A stretch of DNA of 64,000 bases. Origin: Dorea_A amylophila. Lineage in GTDB: Bacteria; Bacillota; Clostridia; Lachnospirales; Lachnospiraceae. Every line of letters starts with the position of its first letter. Positions within the stretch are counted from its first letter, which is position 1. This document shows positions 9,298 through 17,218 of this stretch, in pieces. The DNA lies in contig NZ_JAOQJW010000018.1 in NCBI RefSeq assembly GCF_025567265.1, positions 18,482 to 82,481 of the forward strand, read 5' to 3'. The notes beneath the pieces are model-generated. The model was not told the DNA's origin. It ran no database searches and worked only from the letters and a program-made list of their open reading frames with translations. The translations under genes were made by a program, and so were the position numbers.

Positions 9298-9353
9298 TTG
9301 ACATATATAGGCAATCAATATAATATGTAGATAACCGATACAATATGTAGATG
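9298..9353 (+). promoter_or_regulatory. Promoter and likely PadR operator
   Basis: TTGACA (9298-9303) and TAATAT (9321-9326) are 17 bases apart. AATATGTAGAT occurs twice as a direct repeat 21 bases apart (two helix turns), the first overlapping the -10 and the second just past the start point. PadR proteins repress from such AT-rich ATGT-type sites, so autoregulation is likely. Confidence 0.65.
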
Positions 9354-9389
9354 ATCTATATGTTATGCATGGAAAGGAGAAGAAAAAAG

Positions 9390-9725
9390 ATGGCAGTAGA
9401 TAAAAGCCTGGTTTCGGGAAGTACAACGATGCTGGTATTAAAATTATTAGAAGAAAAGGATATGTATGGGTATGAAATGATTGATACTCTGCGCGGCAAG
9501 TCAAAGAATGTATTTGAATTAAAGGCGGGAACCCTGTACCCTCTCCTGCATGGACTGGAGGAGAAAGGATTCGTGGAAGCATATGAAAAAGAAGCAGTCG
9601 GAAAGATCCGGAAGTATTACCACATTACAAGAGCAGGCAAAAAGGAATTAAAGAGAAAATCAGAAGAGTGGAAAGAATATTCACAGGCAGTTCTGGATGT
9701 GATGGGTGGTGTGTGCTTTGGATAG
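9390..9725 (+). CDS. PadR family transcriptional regulator
   Basis: Short PadR (111 residues) with the winged-helix sequence LVLKLLEEKDMYGYEMIDTL, the ELKAGTLYPLLHGLEEKG motif and the KIRKYYHITRAGKKEL wing. I place the start at 9390 (MAVDKS) because AAGGAGAAG lies just before it; upstream in-frame codons have no such site. The stop codon overlaps the start region of the following FtsW-like gene, so the two are cotranslated, as is common for PadR with a membrane target gene. Confidence 0.92.
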   Translation: MAVDKSLVSGSTTMLVLKLLEEKDMYGYEMIDTLRGKSKNVFELKAGTLYPLLHGLEEKGFVEAYEKEAVGKIRKYYHITRAGKKELKRKSEEWKEYSQAVLDVMGGVCFG

Positions 9726-11049
9726 GAGAAGATATATACAGACGGTAACAGACCAGATTCGCTGTAAACGCGCACTTCCACTAGTGACCAAAGAACTGGA
9801 AGATCATATCGAAGACCAGAAGTGCGATTATATGACAGAAGGAATGGAACCTTCAGAGGCGGAAGAGGCAGCGGTTCTGGAGATGGGCGATCCGGTAGAA
9901 GTAGGACTCGAGATGGACCGGATTCACAGACCGAAAATGGCATGGAAAATGATCGGTCTTATTGCAGTCCTGAATCTGGCAGGAATTCTTCTGATGTACT
10001 GTCTGAGAACAAGTGCCCTTGCAGATGTGGGAAATAATCCGGGAGAGGTAGAAGGGATTACTTCGGGGATTGGCGGCAATATTGATTATCTGAAAAATAT
10101 TGCGTGGACATTTGCAGGGCTGGCTTGTATGATCGGAATCTGTTATGTTGATTACAGCTGGATCGGAAAATATGCAAAGCGGCTGGCAGGCATATGGATC
10201 GTAGTAATGGGACTGGTTTTATTCGGTATGGCATTACCGTTACGGCCGCTGTTATATCTGATCGTACCGCTATATGCAGCAATATTATATAGCATGCGAA
10301 GCAAAAAAACAGGATGTATCGGTATCGCAAAGGCCATATTGTGGCAGGTGCTTCCGATATGGTTCATTTTACGCATTCCGAATCTGCCGATGGCAGTTAG
10401 TGTAGAATTTACATTTCTGATCTTGTTATCAATTGCAGTCTGGAAAGACTGGTTTGAAGTGAATAGAAAAAGAACGCTGATCACCATGTGGAGTCTGGTA
10501 ATCCTGCTTCCGGCAGCAGGGATGACATTAATGGTTAAAATGGGATATGTAAGAGCTTACCAGTCGGCAAGACTGTCGGCATTCATTCATCCGGAAGGCA
10601 ATGATGCAGGAAGCTTATGGGGCACAATAAGAAATATGATCTCAGGAGCACATTTTACAGGACGTGGAGATTGTGAAAAGATAGGTTTTTTTAACAGTGA
10701 TTATATGCTGACATTTGTCATACATTATTATGGAATACTGGCGGCAGTGTTGGCGATTGCTGTCATAGGCGCTGTCCTGATCTGGTTTCTGCAAAAGACC
10801 GGACACCAGAAAAACCAACTTGGCATGATCATGGGAACCGGATGCGTGGTGGTCCTGTTTACTCAGTTCATTGGATATGTAGTGGAGAATCTGGGCTGTT
10901 TTCCGCTTTCGAATAATTACTGCCCTTTCCTGACTGCAGGAGGAAGCGGAATTATGATAAGTTATATAATGTTTGGAATATTGCTTAGTATATATAGGTA
11001 TCAGAATGTGCTGGTTGAGACGGAAGTAAAGAAGAAAATTGGGATTTAA
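9706..11049 (+). CDS. FtsW/RodA (SEDS)-like membrane protein with N-terminal prefix domain
   Basis: 447 residues. The first 85 form a soluble, acidic helical prefix like that of PadR-linked permeases (LEDHIEDQKCDYMTEGM, then EMGDPVEVG). The rest has about ten membrane segments and the SEDS-family loop RLSAFIHPEGNDAGSLWGTI. SEDS proteins polymerise peptidoglycan glycan strands. In the corresponding loop RodA/FtsW usually read LDPESDP; here the first Asp is His and the second is shifted or lost, so enzymatic activity is doubtful. The start is uncertain: GTG at 9706 or TTG at 9718, both overlapping padR. The last two codons and the stop come from the left end of the inserted repeat at 11041. Confidence 0.8.
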   Translation: MVCALDRRRYIQTVTDQIRCKRALPLVTKELEDHIEDQKCDYMTEGMEPSEAEEAAVLEMGDPVEVGLEMDRIHRPKMAWKMIGLIAVLNLAGILLMYCLRTSALADVGNNPGEVEGITSGIGGNIDYLKNIAWTFAGLACMIGICYVDYSWIGKYAKRLAGIWIVVMGLVLFGMALPLRPLLYLIVPLYAAILYSMRSKKTGCIGIAKAILWQVLPIWFILRIPNLPMAVSVEFTFLILLSIAVWKDWFEVNRKRTLITMWSLVILLPAAGMTLMVKMGYVRAYQSARLSAFIHPEGNDAGSLWGTIRNMISGAHFTGRGDCEKIGFFNSDYMLTFVIHYYGILAAVLAIAVIGAVLIWFLQKTGHQKNQLGMIMGTGCVVVLFTQFIGYVVENLGCFPLSNNYCPFLTAGGSGIMISYIMFGILLSIYRYQNVLVETEVKKKIGI

Positions 11050-11674
11050 TTCAGCAAGGCACGACGATCCGGACCTGCATAAAAAGTAGGAAGCCGTTCC
11101 TGTTCAGGTTCCGTCGGCGGGAAATACTAAAGCGTCAAAATTATGCTAAAAACGGGCTTCCGAAATTTGCAACTCGCCATTCGGCTCAAACAGGCAAATT
11201 TCGAAAACCCAACGCATAATTTTGACGCTTAATTATTTCCAACACCTTCTTCACATTCACTGGAACGGCTTTCTACTTTTTATTCCGTGGGTGTCGAATG
11301 CCTTAAGAATGNNNNNNNNNNNNNNNNNNNNNNNNNNNNNNNNNNNNNNNNNNNNNNNNNNNNNNNNNNNNNNNNNNNNNNNNNNNNNNNNNNNNNNNNN
11401 NNNNNNNNNNNNNNNNNNNNNNNNNNNNNNNNNNNNNNNNNNNNNNNNNNNNNNNNNNNNNNNNNNNNNNNNNNNNNNNNNNNNNNNNNNNNNNNNNNNN
11501 NNNNNNNNNNNNNNNNNNNNNNNNNNNNNNNNNNNNNNNNNNNNNNNNNNNNNNNNNNNNNNNNNNNNNNNNNNNNNNNNNNNNNNNNNNNNNNNNNNNN
11601 NNNNNNNNNNNNNNNNNNNNNNNNNNNNNNNNNNNNNNNNNNNNNNNNNNNNNNNNNNNNNNNNNNNNNNTCCC
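11041..11674 (+). repeat. Structured repeat element, copy A (interrupted by assembly gap)
   Basis: Bases 11041-11311 are nearly identical to 27258-27528 of copy B. It begins with the terminal repeat GGGATTTAATT and contains the whole first giant hairpin. The following 359 N replace about 333 bases by comparison with copy B. The first bases after the gap, TCCC (11671-11674), fit the last bases of the right terminal repeat AATTAAATCCC, so the element probably ends at 11674. It sits between the FtsW-like gene and the argC promoter, in the same orientation relative to the upstream gene as copy B. Confidence 0.8.
11312..11670. other. Assembly gap (359 N)
   Basis: Unsequenced bases. The gap falls wholly inside a repeat present elsewhere in the window, which explains why assembly failed here. 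No gene needs to be missing. Confidence 0.95.
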
Positions 11675-11681
11675 ATCTAAC

Positions 11682-11740
11682 TAGACAATCACAGGAATTT
11701 GGGGTACTATAAAACGAACAATAATTTATAAAAATTCAAT
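11682..11740 (+). promoter_or_regulatory. Promoter and ARG box of the argC operon
   Basis: TAGACA (11682-11687) and TACTAT (11705-11710) are 17 bases apart. Downstream, AATTTATAAAAATTCAAT (11723-11740) is close to the AhrC/ArgR box CATGAATAAAAATTCAAG, especially in its right half. It lies over the start of transcription, fit for repression by arginine-bound ArgR. The -35 lies only seven bases from the end of the repeat element. Confidence 0.6.
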
Positions 11741-11761
11741 ATCGGAAAGGGTGTTATATAG

Positions 11762-12802
11762 ATGATTAAAGTTGGAATTATTGGAGCGACCGGATATGCC
11801 GGAGGAGAACTGGTAAGAATCCTTACCGGACACAAGGACGCAGAGATCGTATGGTACGGCTCCAGAAGTTATATAGATAAAAAATACGCAGATGTATATC
11901 AGAATATGTTCCAGATCGTGGATGCAACATGTCTGGATGATAATATGGAAGAACTTGTAAAACAGGCAGATGTAATCTTCACAGCAACGCCGCAAGGCTT
12001 CTGTGCATCGATGATGAATGATAAGATTTTAAGTGAGACAAAGATTATCGACTTAAGTGCAGACTATCGTATCAAAGATGTAGCTATATATGAAAAGTGG
12101 TATGGAATCGAGCATAAGAGTCCACAATATATTGAAGAAGCAGTGTACGGGCTTTGTGAGATCAACAGAGAAGATGTAAAGAATGCAAGACTGGTAGCCA
12201 ATCCGGGATGCTATACAACATGTTCCATCCTGACCGCATATCCACTGGCAAAAGAAGGAATCATTGATATGAATACCCTGATCGTGGATGCAAAATCGGG
12301 AACATCCGGAGCAGGACGTGGTGCAAAAGTACCGAACCTTTTCTGTGAAGTGAATGAGAATATGAAAGCGTACGGTGTCGCAAGCCACAGACACACACCG
12401 GAGATTGAGGAGCAGCTCGGATATGCATCCGGAGAGAAAGTGCTGATCAACTTCACACCACATCTGGTTCCGATGAACAGAGGAATCCTGGCAACGGAAT
12501 ATGCAACACTCAAAAAAGATGTAACATACGAAGAAGTGAAAGCAATCTATGATAAATATTATAAAGATGAGAAATTTGTCCGTGTTCTTGAAAAAGATGT
12601 TTGTCCGGAGACAAAATGGGTAGAAGGAAGTAACTATGTGGACATCAACTTCAAGATCGATTCAAGAACGAACCGCATCATCATGATGGGAGCAATCGAC
12701 AACCTGGTAAAAGGCGCGGCAGGACAGGCAGTACAGAACATGAACCTGATGTTCGGACTTCCGGAGACAGAAGGACTGGAACTGGTACCGATGTTCCCGT
12801 AG
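11762..12802 (+). CDS. argC: N-acetyl-gamma-glutamyl-phosphate reductase
   Basis: Reduces N-acetylglutamyl phosphate to the semialdehyde with NADPH, third step of arginine synthesis. The nucleotide-binding motif GATGYAGGELVRIL is at the N terminus and the active-site cysteine is Cys150 in NPGCYTT; HRHTPEIEE is also typical. 346 residues, normal length. First gene of argC-GNAT-argJ-argB-argD. Confidence 0.97.
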   Translation: MIKVGIIGATGYAGGELVRILTGHKDAEIVWYGSRSYIDKKYADVYQNMFQIVDATCLDDNMEELVKQADVIFTATPQGFCASMMNDKILSETKIIDLSADYRIKDVAIYEKWYGIEHKSPQYIEEAVYGLCEINREDVKNARLVANPGCYTTCSILTAYPLAKEGIIDMNTLIVDAKSGTSGAGRGAKVPNLFCEVNENMKAYGVASHRHTPEIEEQLGYASGEKVLINFTPHLVPMNRGILATEYATLKKDVTYEEVKAIYDKYYKDEKFVRVLEKDVCPETKWVEGSNYVDINFKIDSRTNRIIMMGAIDNLVKGAAGQAVQNMNLMFGLPETEGLELVPMFP

Positions 12803-12842
12803 ATTTACCGGAAAATGCAGACAGAGGAGAAAAATAATACAT

Positions 12843-13289
12843 ATGAATATAAGAGTAATGACAATTGAAGATTTCGACCAGGTGCACGCACTGTGGATGA
12901 GCATCAAAGGATTCGGAATACGAAGTGTGGATGATTCAAAAGAAGGAATAGAACGTTTCTTAAAAAGAAATCCAACAACAAGCGTAGTTGCCGAAGAAGA
13001 TGGGAAGATCGTCGGAGCGATTCTCTGCGGGCATGATGGAAGACGGGGCTGTCTGTATCATGTGTGTGTAGATGTGAATCACAGAATGAGAGGCATCGGA
13101 AAAGCCATGGTAGTATTTACGATGGAGGCACTGAAAAAAGAAGGCATCAACAAAGTATCCCTGATCGCATTCACACAGAACGATATCGGCAATGCATTCT
13201 GGAACGAAATAGGATGGACAAAGAGGGAAGATCTGAATTATTACGATTTTACACTGAATGAAGCAAATATCACGGCGTTTATCCAGTAA
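12843..13289 (+). CDS. GNAT family N-acetyltransferase within the arginine operon
   Basis: 148 residues with the complete acetyl-CoA fold: substrate helix near the N terminus, central GKIVGAILCGHDGRRG strand, and the pyrophosphate-binding motif VNHRMRGIGKAMV (Q/RxxGxG/A type). It lies between argC and argJ with 40-base gaps on both sides. Short GNAT proteins can act as N-acetylglutamate synthase, for example the mycobacterial ArgA, so a role in priming the acetyl cycle is plausible. Acetylation of another substrate is equally possible; sequence alone does not decide. Confidence 0.88.
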   Translation: MNIRVMTIEDFDQVHALWMSIKGFGIRSVDDSKEGIERFLKRNPTTSVVAEEDGKIVGAILCGHDGRRGCLYHVCVDVNHRMRGIGKAMVVFTMEALKKEGINKVSLIAFTQNDIGNAFWNEIGWTKREDLNYYDFTLNEANITAFIQ

Positions 13290-13340
13290 AGGAATTTATC
13301 AAAACATAAGAAAAGAGAATTAAGAAAGGTGGAAGAACAG

Positions 13341-14564
13341 ATGAAACAGGTAAAAGGCGGAGTGACCGCAGCAAAAGGATTTGAAGCAGCAAGTACAGCA
13401 GCAGGAATCAAGTATAAAGACAGAACAGATATGGCACTGGTATACAGCCAGGTTCCATGCGTGGCAGCAGGAACATTTACAACAAATGTCGTAAAAGCGG
13501 CACCGGTAAAATGGGATCAGCAGGTCGTAAAGAGTGGTGCAAAAGCACAGGCGGTAGTTGTGAACTCGGGAATCGCCAATGCCTGCACCGGAGCAGAGGG
13601 ATTTGGATATTGTAAAGATACTGCAGATGCAGCAGCCAAAGCACTGAATATTTCCGCAGATGGTGTCCTCATCGGTTCAACCGGAGTGATCGGAAAGCAG
13701 ATTCCGATTGACAAACTGACAGCCGGAATCAAAGTACTGGCAGGTAAGAAGAATGATACACTGGAAAATGGTACAGAAGCAGCCAAAGCAATTATGACAA
13801 CCGATACATTTCCAAAGGAACTGGCCGTTGCAATTGAAGTTGGCGGAAAGACTGTTACGATCGGTGGTATGGCAAAAGGATCTGGAATGATCCATCCGAA
13901 TATGTGCACGATGCTTGCATTTATTACAACAGATGCTGTGATCACAAAGGATGCACTTCAGAAAGCATTAAGTGAAGATGTCGGAGATACTTACAACATG
14001 ATCTCTGTAGATGGAGATACTTCTACGAACGACTCAGTTGTATTACTGGCAAATGGTATGGCAGAGAATCCGGAGATTACATATGGAACAGAAGATTATA
14101 AGAATTTTGCAGAAGCATTGCATACGATAAATGAATACCTTGCAAAGAAAATCGCCGGAGACGGAGAAGGTGCAACTGCATTATTCGAAGTGAAAGCGGT
14201 CGGATGCGAGAGTGTAGAGCAGGCTAAGACACTTGCAAAATCAATCGTATGTTCCAATCTTACAAAGACAGCAATCGCAGGACACGATGCAAACTGGGGA
14301 AGAATCCTCTGTGCAATGGGATATTCCGGAGCGCAGTTCGATCCTGAAAAGGTTGACCTGTTTTTCGAAAGCAAAGCAGGAAAAATCCAGATCATTGAAA
14401 ATGGTACAGCTGTAGATTACAGTGAGGCAGAGGCAACAAAGATCCTGTCTGAGACTGAAGTTACAGCAATTGCAGATGTGAAGATGGGTGACAAGACAGC
14501 AACTGCATGGGGATGTGATCTGACTCACGAATATATCGAGATCAATGCAGATTACAGAAGTTAG
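13341..14564 (+). CDS. argJ: Glutamate N-acetyltransferase (ornithine acetyltransferase)
   Basis: Transfers the acetyl group from N-acetylornithine to glutamate, and in some species also uses acetyl-CoA. The precursor cuts itself before the nucleophile threonine in KGSGMIHPNMCTML, here Thr190, giving alpha and beta chains. I moved the start to ATG 13341 because AAGGTGG (13325-13331) is its ribosome binding site and overlaps the upstream GTG. 407 residues, normal length. Whether it is bifunctional cannot be read from sequence; the GNAT next door leaves room for a monofunctional form. Confidence 0.96.
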   Translation: MKQVKGGVTAAKGFEAASTAAGIKYKDRTDMALVYSQVPCVAAGTFTTNVVKAAPVKWDQQVVKSGAKAQAVVVNSGIANACTGAEGFGYCKDTADAAAKALNISADGVLIGSTGVIGKQIPIDKLTAGIKVLAGKKNDTLENGTEAAKAIMTTDTFPKELAVAIEVGGKTVTIGGMAKGSGMIHPNMCTMLAFITTDAVITKDALQKALSEDVGDTYNMISVDGDTSTNDSVVLLANGMAENPEITYGTEDYKNFAEALHTINEYLAKKIAGDGEGATALFEVKAVGCESVEQAKTLAKSIVCSNLTKTAIAGHDANWGRILCAMGYSGAQFDPEKVDLFFESKAGKIQIIENGTAVDYSEAEATKILSETEVTAIADVKMGDKTATAWGCDLTHEYIEINADYRS

Positions 14565-14575
14565 GAGATTGAAAG

Positions 14576-15475
14576 ATGGAAAAAGCAATGCAGAAATATC
14601 TGGACAAAGCAGAAGTACTGATTGAAGCCCTTCCGTATATCCAGAGATTCAACCGTAAGATTATTGTAGTAAAATATGGCGGAAGCGCTATGGTAGACGA
14701 AGAACTGAAAGCAAGAGTCATTCAGGATGTTACGCTGCTGAAATTAGTCGGTTTCAAACCAATCATTGTTCACGGCGGTGGAAAAGAAATCAGCAAATGG
14801 GTAGGAAAAGTCGGCATGGAACCACAGTTTATTAATGGGCTGCGGGTGACAGATGCAGAGACGATGGAACTTGCAGAGATGGTACTTGGGAAAGTGAATA
14901 AAAGCCTTGTTCAGCTGGTTGAGCAGCTCGGTGTAAGAGCCATTGGTATCAGTGGAAAAGATGGAGGACTTCTGAAAGTAGACAAGAAGCTGGCAGACGG
15001 TGAGGATATCGGATTTGTTGGAGATGTCAAAGAAGTGAATGCGGATATCATCTACGATCTTCTGGAGAAAGATTTCCTTCCGATTATCGCACCGATCGGC
15101 CTGGACGATGATTATAATACGTATAATATCAATGCGGATGATGCTGCATGTGCGATAGCAAAAGCAATCAATGCAGAGAAGCTTGCATTCCTGACAGATA
15201 TCGAAGGAGTATACAAAGATCCAAAGGATCCGTCCACATTGATTTCTGAACTGAATGTATCAGACGGAAAGAAATTGATGGAAGAAGGCTATATCGGTGG
15301 AGGTATGCTGCCGAAGATACAGAACTGTATCGATGCGATTGAGAACGGAGTATCAAGAGTACATATCCTGGATGGAAGAATTCCGCATTGTCTGCTTCTT
15401 GAAATCTTTACAAATAAAGGTATCGGAACTGCAATTAAAAATGATATAGAAGAACGATATTATTACGGAGAATAA
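14576..15475 (+). CDS. argB: Acetylglutamate kinase
   Basis: Phosphorylates N-acetylglutamate, second step of arginine synthesis. Amino-acid-kinase motifs VVKYGGSAM, VHGGGKEIS and YNINADDAACAIA are present. The length (299) with an N-terminal extension before the kinase core (MQKYLDKAEVLIEALPYIQ) is the type usually inhibited by arginine. It lies 11 bases after argJ and 3 bases before argD. Confidence 0.97.
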   Translation: MEKAMQKYLDKAEVLIEALPYIQRFNRKIIVVKYGGSAMVDEELKARVIQDVTLLKLVGFKPIIVHGGGKEISKWVGKVGMEPQFINGLRVTDAETMELAEMVLGKVNKSLVQLVEQLGVRAIGISGKDGGLLKVDKKLADGEDIGFVGDVKEVNADIIYDLLEKDFLPIIAPIGLDDDYNTYNINADDAACAIAKAINAEKLAFLTDIEGVYKDPKDPSTLISELNVSDGKKLMEEGYIGGGMLPKIQNCIDAIENGVSRVHILDGRIPHCLLLEIFTNKGIGTAIKNDIEERYYYGE

Positions 15476-15478
15476 GTT

Positions 15479-16654
15479 ATGAATGAATATATGAAAGAGA
15501 CAAACGAAGCGCTGTTACATACGTATAATCAGTTTCCGGTCGTATTAGAGCGTGGAGAAGGTGCTTATCTGTATGATACAGAAGGAAAAAAATATCTGGA
15601 CTTTGCGGCCGGATATGCAGTGTCTTCGCTGGGATATGCTGATAAAGAATTGAATGATGCGTTAAAGGAACAGATCGATAAGATTTTTCATACTTCTAAT
15701 CTGTACTATAATACGGCTTGCGGAAAGGCAGCAGAAGATCTGAAACGTATTACAGGGATGGACCGTATCTTCTTCACCAACAGTGGAGGGGAAGCGGTAG
15801 AAGGAACTTTAAAAGCAGCAAGAAAATATGCATACAAAAAAGGAACAGGACGGTATGAATTCATTGCGATGAAGGAATCTTTCCATGGAAGAAGTTTTGG
15901 AGCCGTATCTGTGACAGGACATGATGCGTATCGTGAACCATTCGAACCGCTTGTTCCGGGGGTATCATTTGCACAATACAATGATCTGGACAGTGTGAAA
16001 GCACTGGTGACAGATAAGACTTGTGCGATCATTCTGGAACCGTTACAGGGTGAGGGTGGAATCAATGCAGCCACAGAGGAATTCATGAAAGGAATACGTA
16101 AACTCTGTGACGAAGAAGGAATCCTTATGATTTGTGATGAAGTACAGTGCGGTATGGGAAGAACAGGTGCTATGTTTGCATGGCAGGCTTATGACATCAA
16201 ACCGGATATCATGTCTATGGCAAAGGCTATCGGAAGTGGAATTCCGGTCGGTGCATTTGCAATGACAGAGGAAGTTGCAAAATATTCACTGGAGCCTGGG
16301 GATCACGGTACAACTTACGGGGGAAATCCACTGGCTTGTACGGCAGTAAGTAAGACTATTGAGATATTTGAAAAGAAGCATCTGGTAGAACATGTGCAGA
16401 AAGTCGGCACATATCTGACAAAAAAACTGGAAGAACTTGTGGAAGAATATGATACTGTAAAAGCGGTCAAAGGAAAAGGTCTGATGCAGGGAATTCAGGT
16501 GACAAAACCTATATCTGAGATTACAGGAGCAGCTTTGAAAGAGGGGCTGCTGATTATCGGTGCCGGAAGCGATGTGATCCGTTTTGTACCACCGCTTATT
16601 ATTGAGCTTGAACAGGTGGATGAGATGATCCGGATATTAAAGAAAGCATTGTAA
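15479..16654 (+). CDS. argD: Acetylornithine aminotransferase
   Basis: PLP enzyme converting N-acetylglutamate semialdehyde to N-acetylornithine with glutamate as donor. Class III aminotransferase features: FTNSGGEAVEGTLKAARKY, ICDEVQCGMGRTG and the PLP lysine Lys249 in SMAKAIGSGIPVGAF. 391 residues. Last gene of the arginine operon; argF and argH are not in the window. Confidence 0.96.
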   Translation: MNEYMKETNEALLHTYNQFPVVLERGEGAYLYDTEGKKYLDFAAGYAVSSLGYADKELNDALKEQIDKIFHTSNLYYNTACGKAAEDLKRITGMDRIFFTNSGGEAVEGTLKAARKYAYKKGTGRYEFIAMKESFHGRSFGAVSVTGHDAYREPFEPLVPGVSFAQYNDLDSVKALVTDKTCAIILEPLQGEGGINAATEEFMKGIRKLCDEEGILMICDEVQCGMGRTGAMFAWQAYDIKPDIMSMAKAIGSGIPVGAFAMTEEVAKYSLEPGDHGTTYGGNPLACTAVSKTIEIFEKKHLVEHVQKVGTYLTKKLEELVEEYDTVKAVKGKGLMQGIQVTKPISEITGAALKEGLLIIGAGSDVIRFVPPLIIELEQVDEMIRILKKAL

Positions 16655-16722
16655 AAAGTAAAGAAATGGAATATAAAAGCCGGTCATGGGACATATTATC
16701 TGCATAGGCAGGAGGTATGAAG

Positions 16723-17154
16723 ATGACTGGTTTTTTGATTGCGCTTTTGTCGGGAGCGCTTATGAGTGTACAGGGAGTATTTAATACGCAGGTAACAAAG
16801 ACAACCGGAATGTGGGTGAGTAACGGCTGGGTGCAGTTCAGTGCATTCCTGCTATGTGCCGTTGCATGGCTTATCGCCGGAAGAGATTCTGTTGGCGCAT
16901 TGTGGAAAGTGGAACCAAGATATGTATTACTTGGAGGCGTGATCGGTGCAGGGATCACATGGACTGTGATTAAGAGTATGGCATCGCTGGGACCGGCGAA
17001 AGCAGCACTTCTGATCGTGATATCGCAATTGATCGTAGCATATGTGATCGAACTTCTCGGGTTGTTTGGAGTAGACAAAGAACCGCTGGAAATACGCAAA
17101 ATTATTGGTATGTCCATTGCCCTGATTGGTGTTGCAATTTTTCAATGGAAATAG
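16723..17154 (+). CDS. DMT-superfamily membrane protein (YdcZ/DUF606 type)
   Basis: Small hydrophobic protein of 143 residues with about five membrane segments, beginning MTGFLIALLSGALMSVQGVFNT and ending ALIGVAIFQWK, as in the YdcZ/DUF606 family. Members are half-size drug/metabolite transporters, which probably act as dimers. The ATG at 16723 has GGAGG seven bases before it; the ATG at 16717 is too close. Being next to argD it might export an amino acid, but that is a guess. Confidence 0.82.
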   Translation: MTGFLIALLSGALMSVQGVFNTQVTKTTGMWVSNGWVQFSAFLLCAVAWLIAGRDSVGALWKVEPRYVLLGGVIGAGITWTVIKSMASLGPAKAALLIVISQLIVAYVIELLGLFGVDKEPLEIRKIIGMSIALIGVAIFQWK

Positions 17155-17184
17155 TACAATTAATTCACTAGGCATATGCGGGGG

Positions 17185-17209
17185 TTTACAGTTTCCGACA
17201 GACTGTAAA
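17185..17209 (+). promoter_or_regulatory. Hairpin next to the comEA ribosome binding site
   Basis: TTTACAGT (17185-17192) pairs perfectly with ACTGTAAA (17202-17209), and the 3' arm runs into the AAAGGAG ribosome binding site of comEA. The fold could limit translation. Too short to be a known riboswitch. Confidence 0.4.
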
Positions 17210-17218
17210 GGAGAAGTT

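Noticed and set aside
11222..11712. Open frames on both strands across the N block
   Set aside because: Artifacts of unsequenced bases.
11675..11761. T-box or arginine riboswitch before argC
   Set aside because: The leader is too short and lacks the T-box core GGGTGG sequence; an operator explains the region better.
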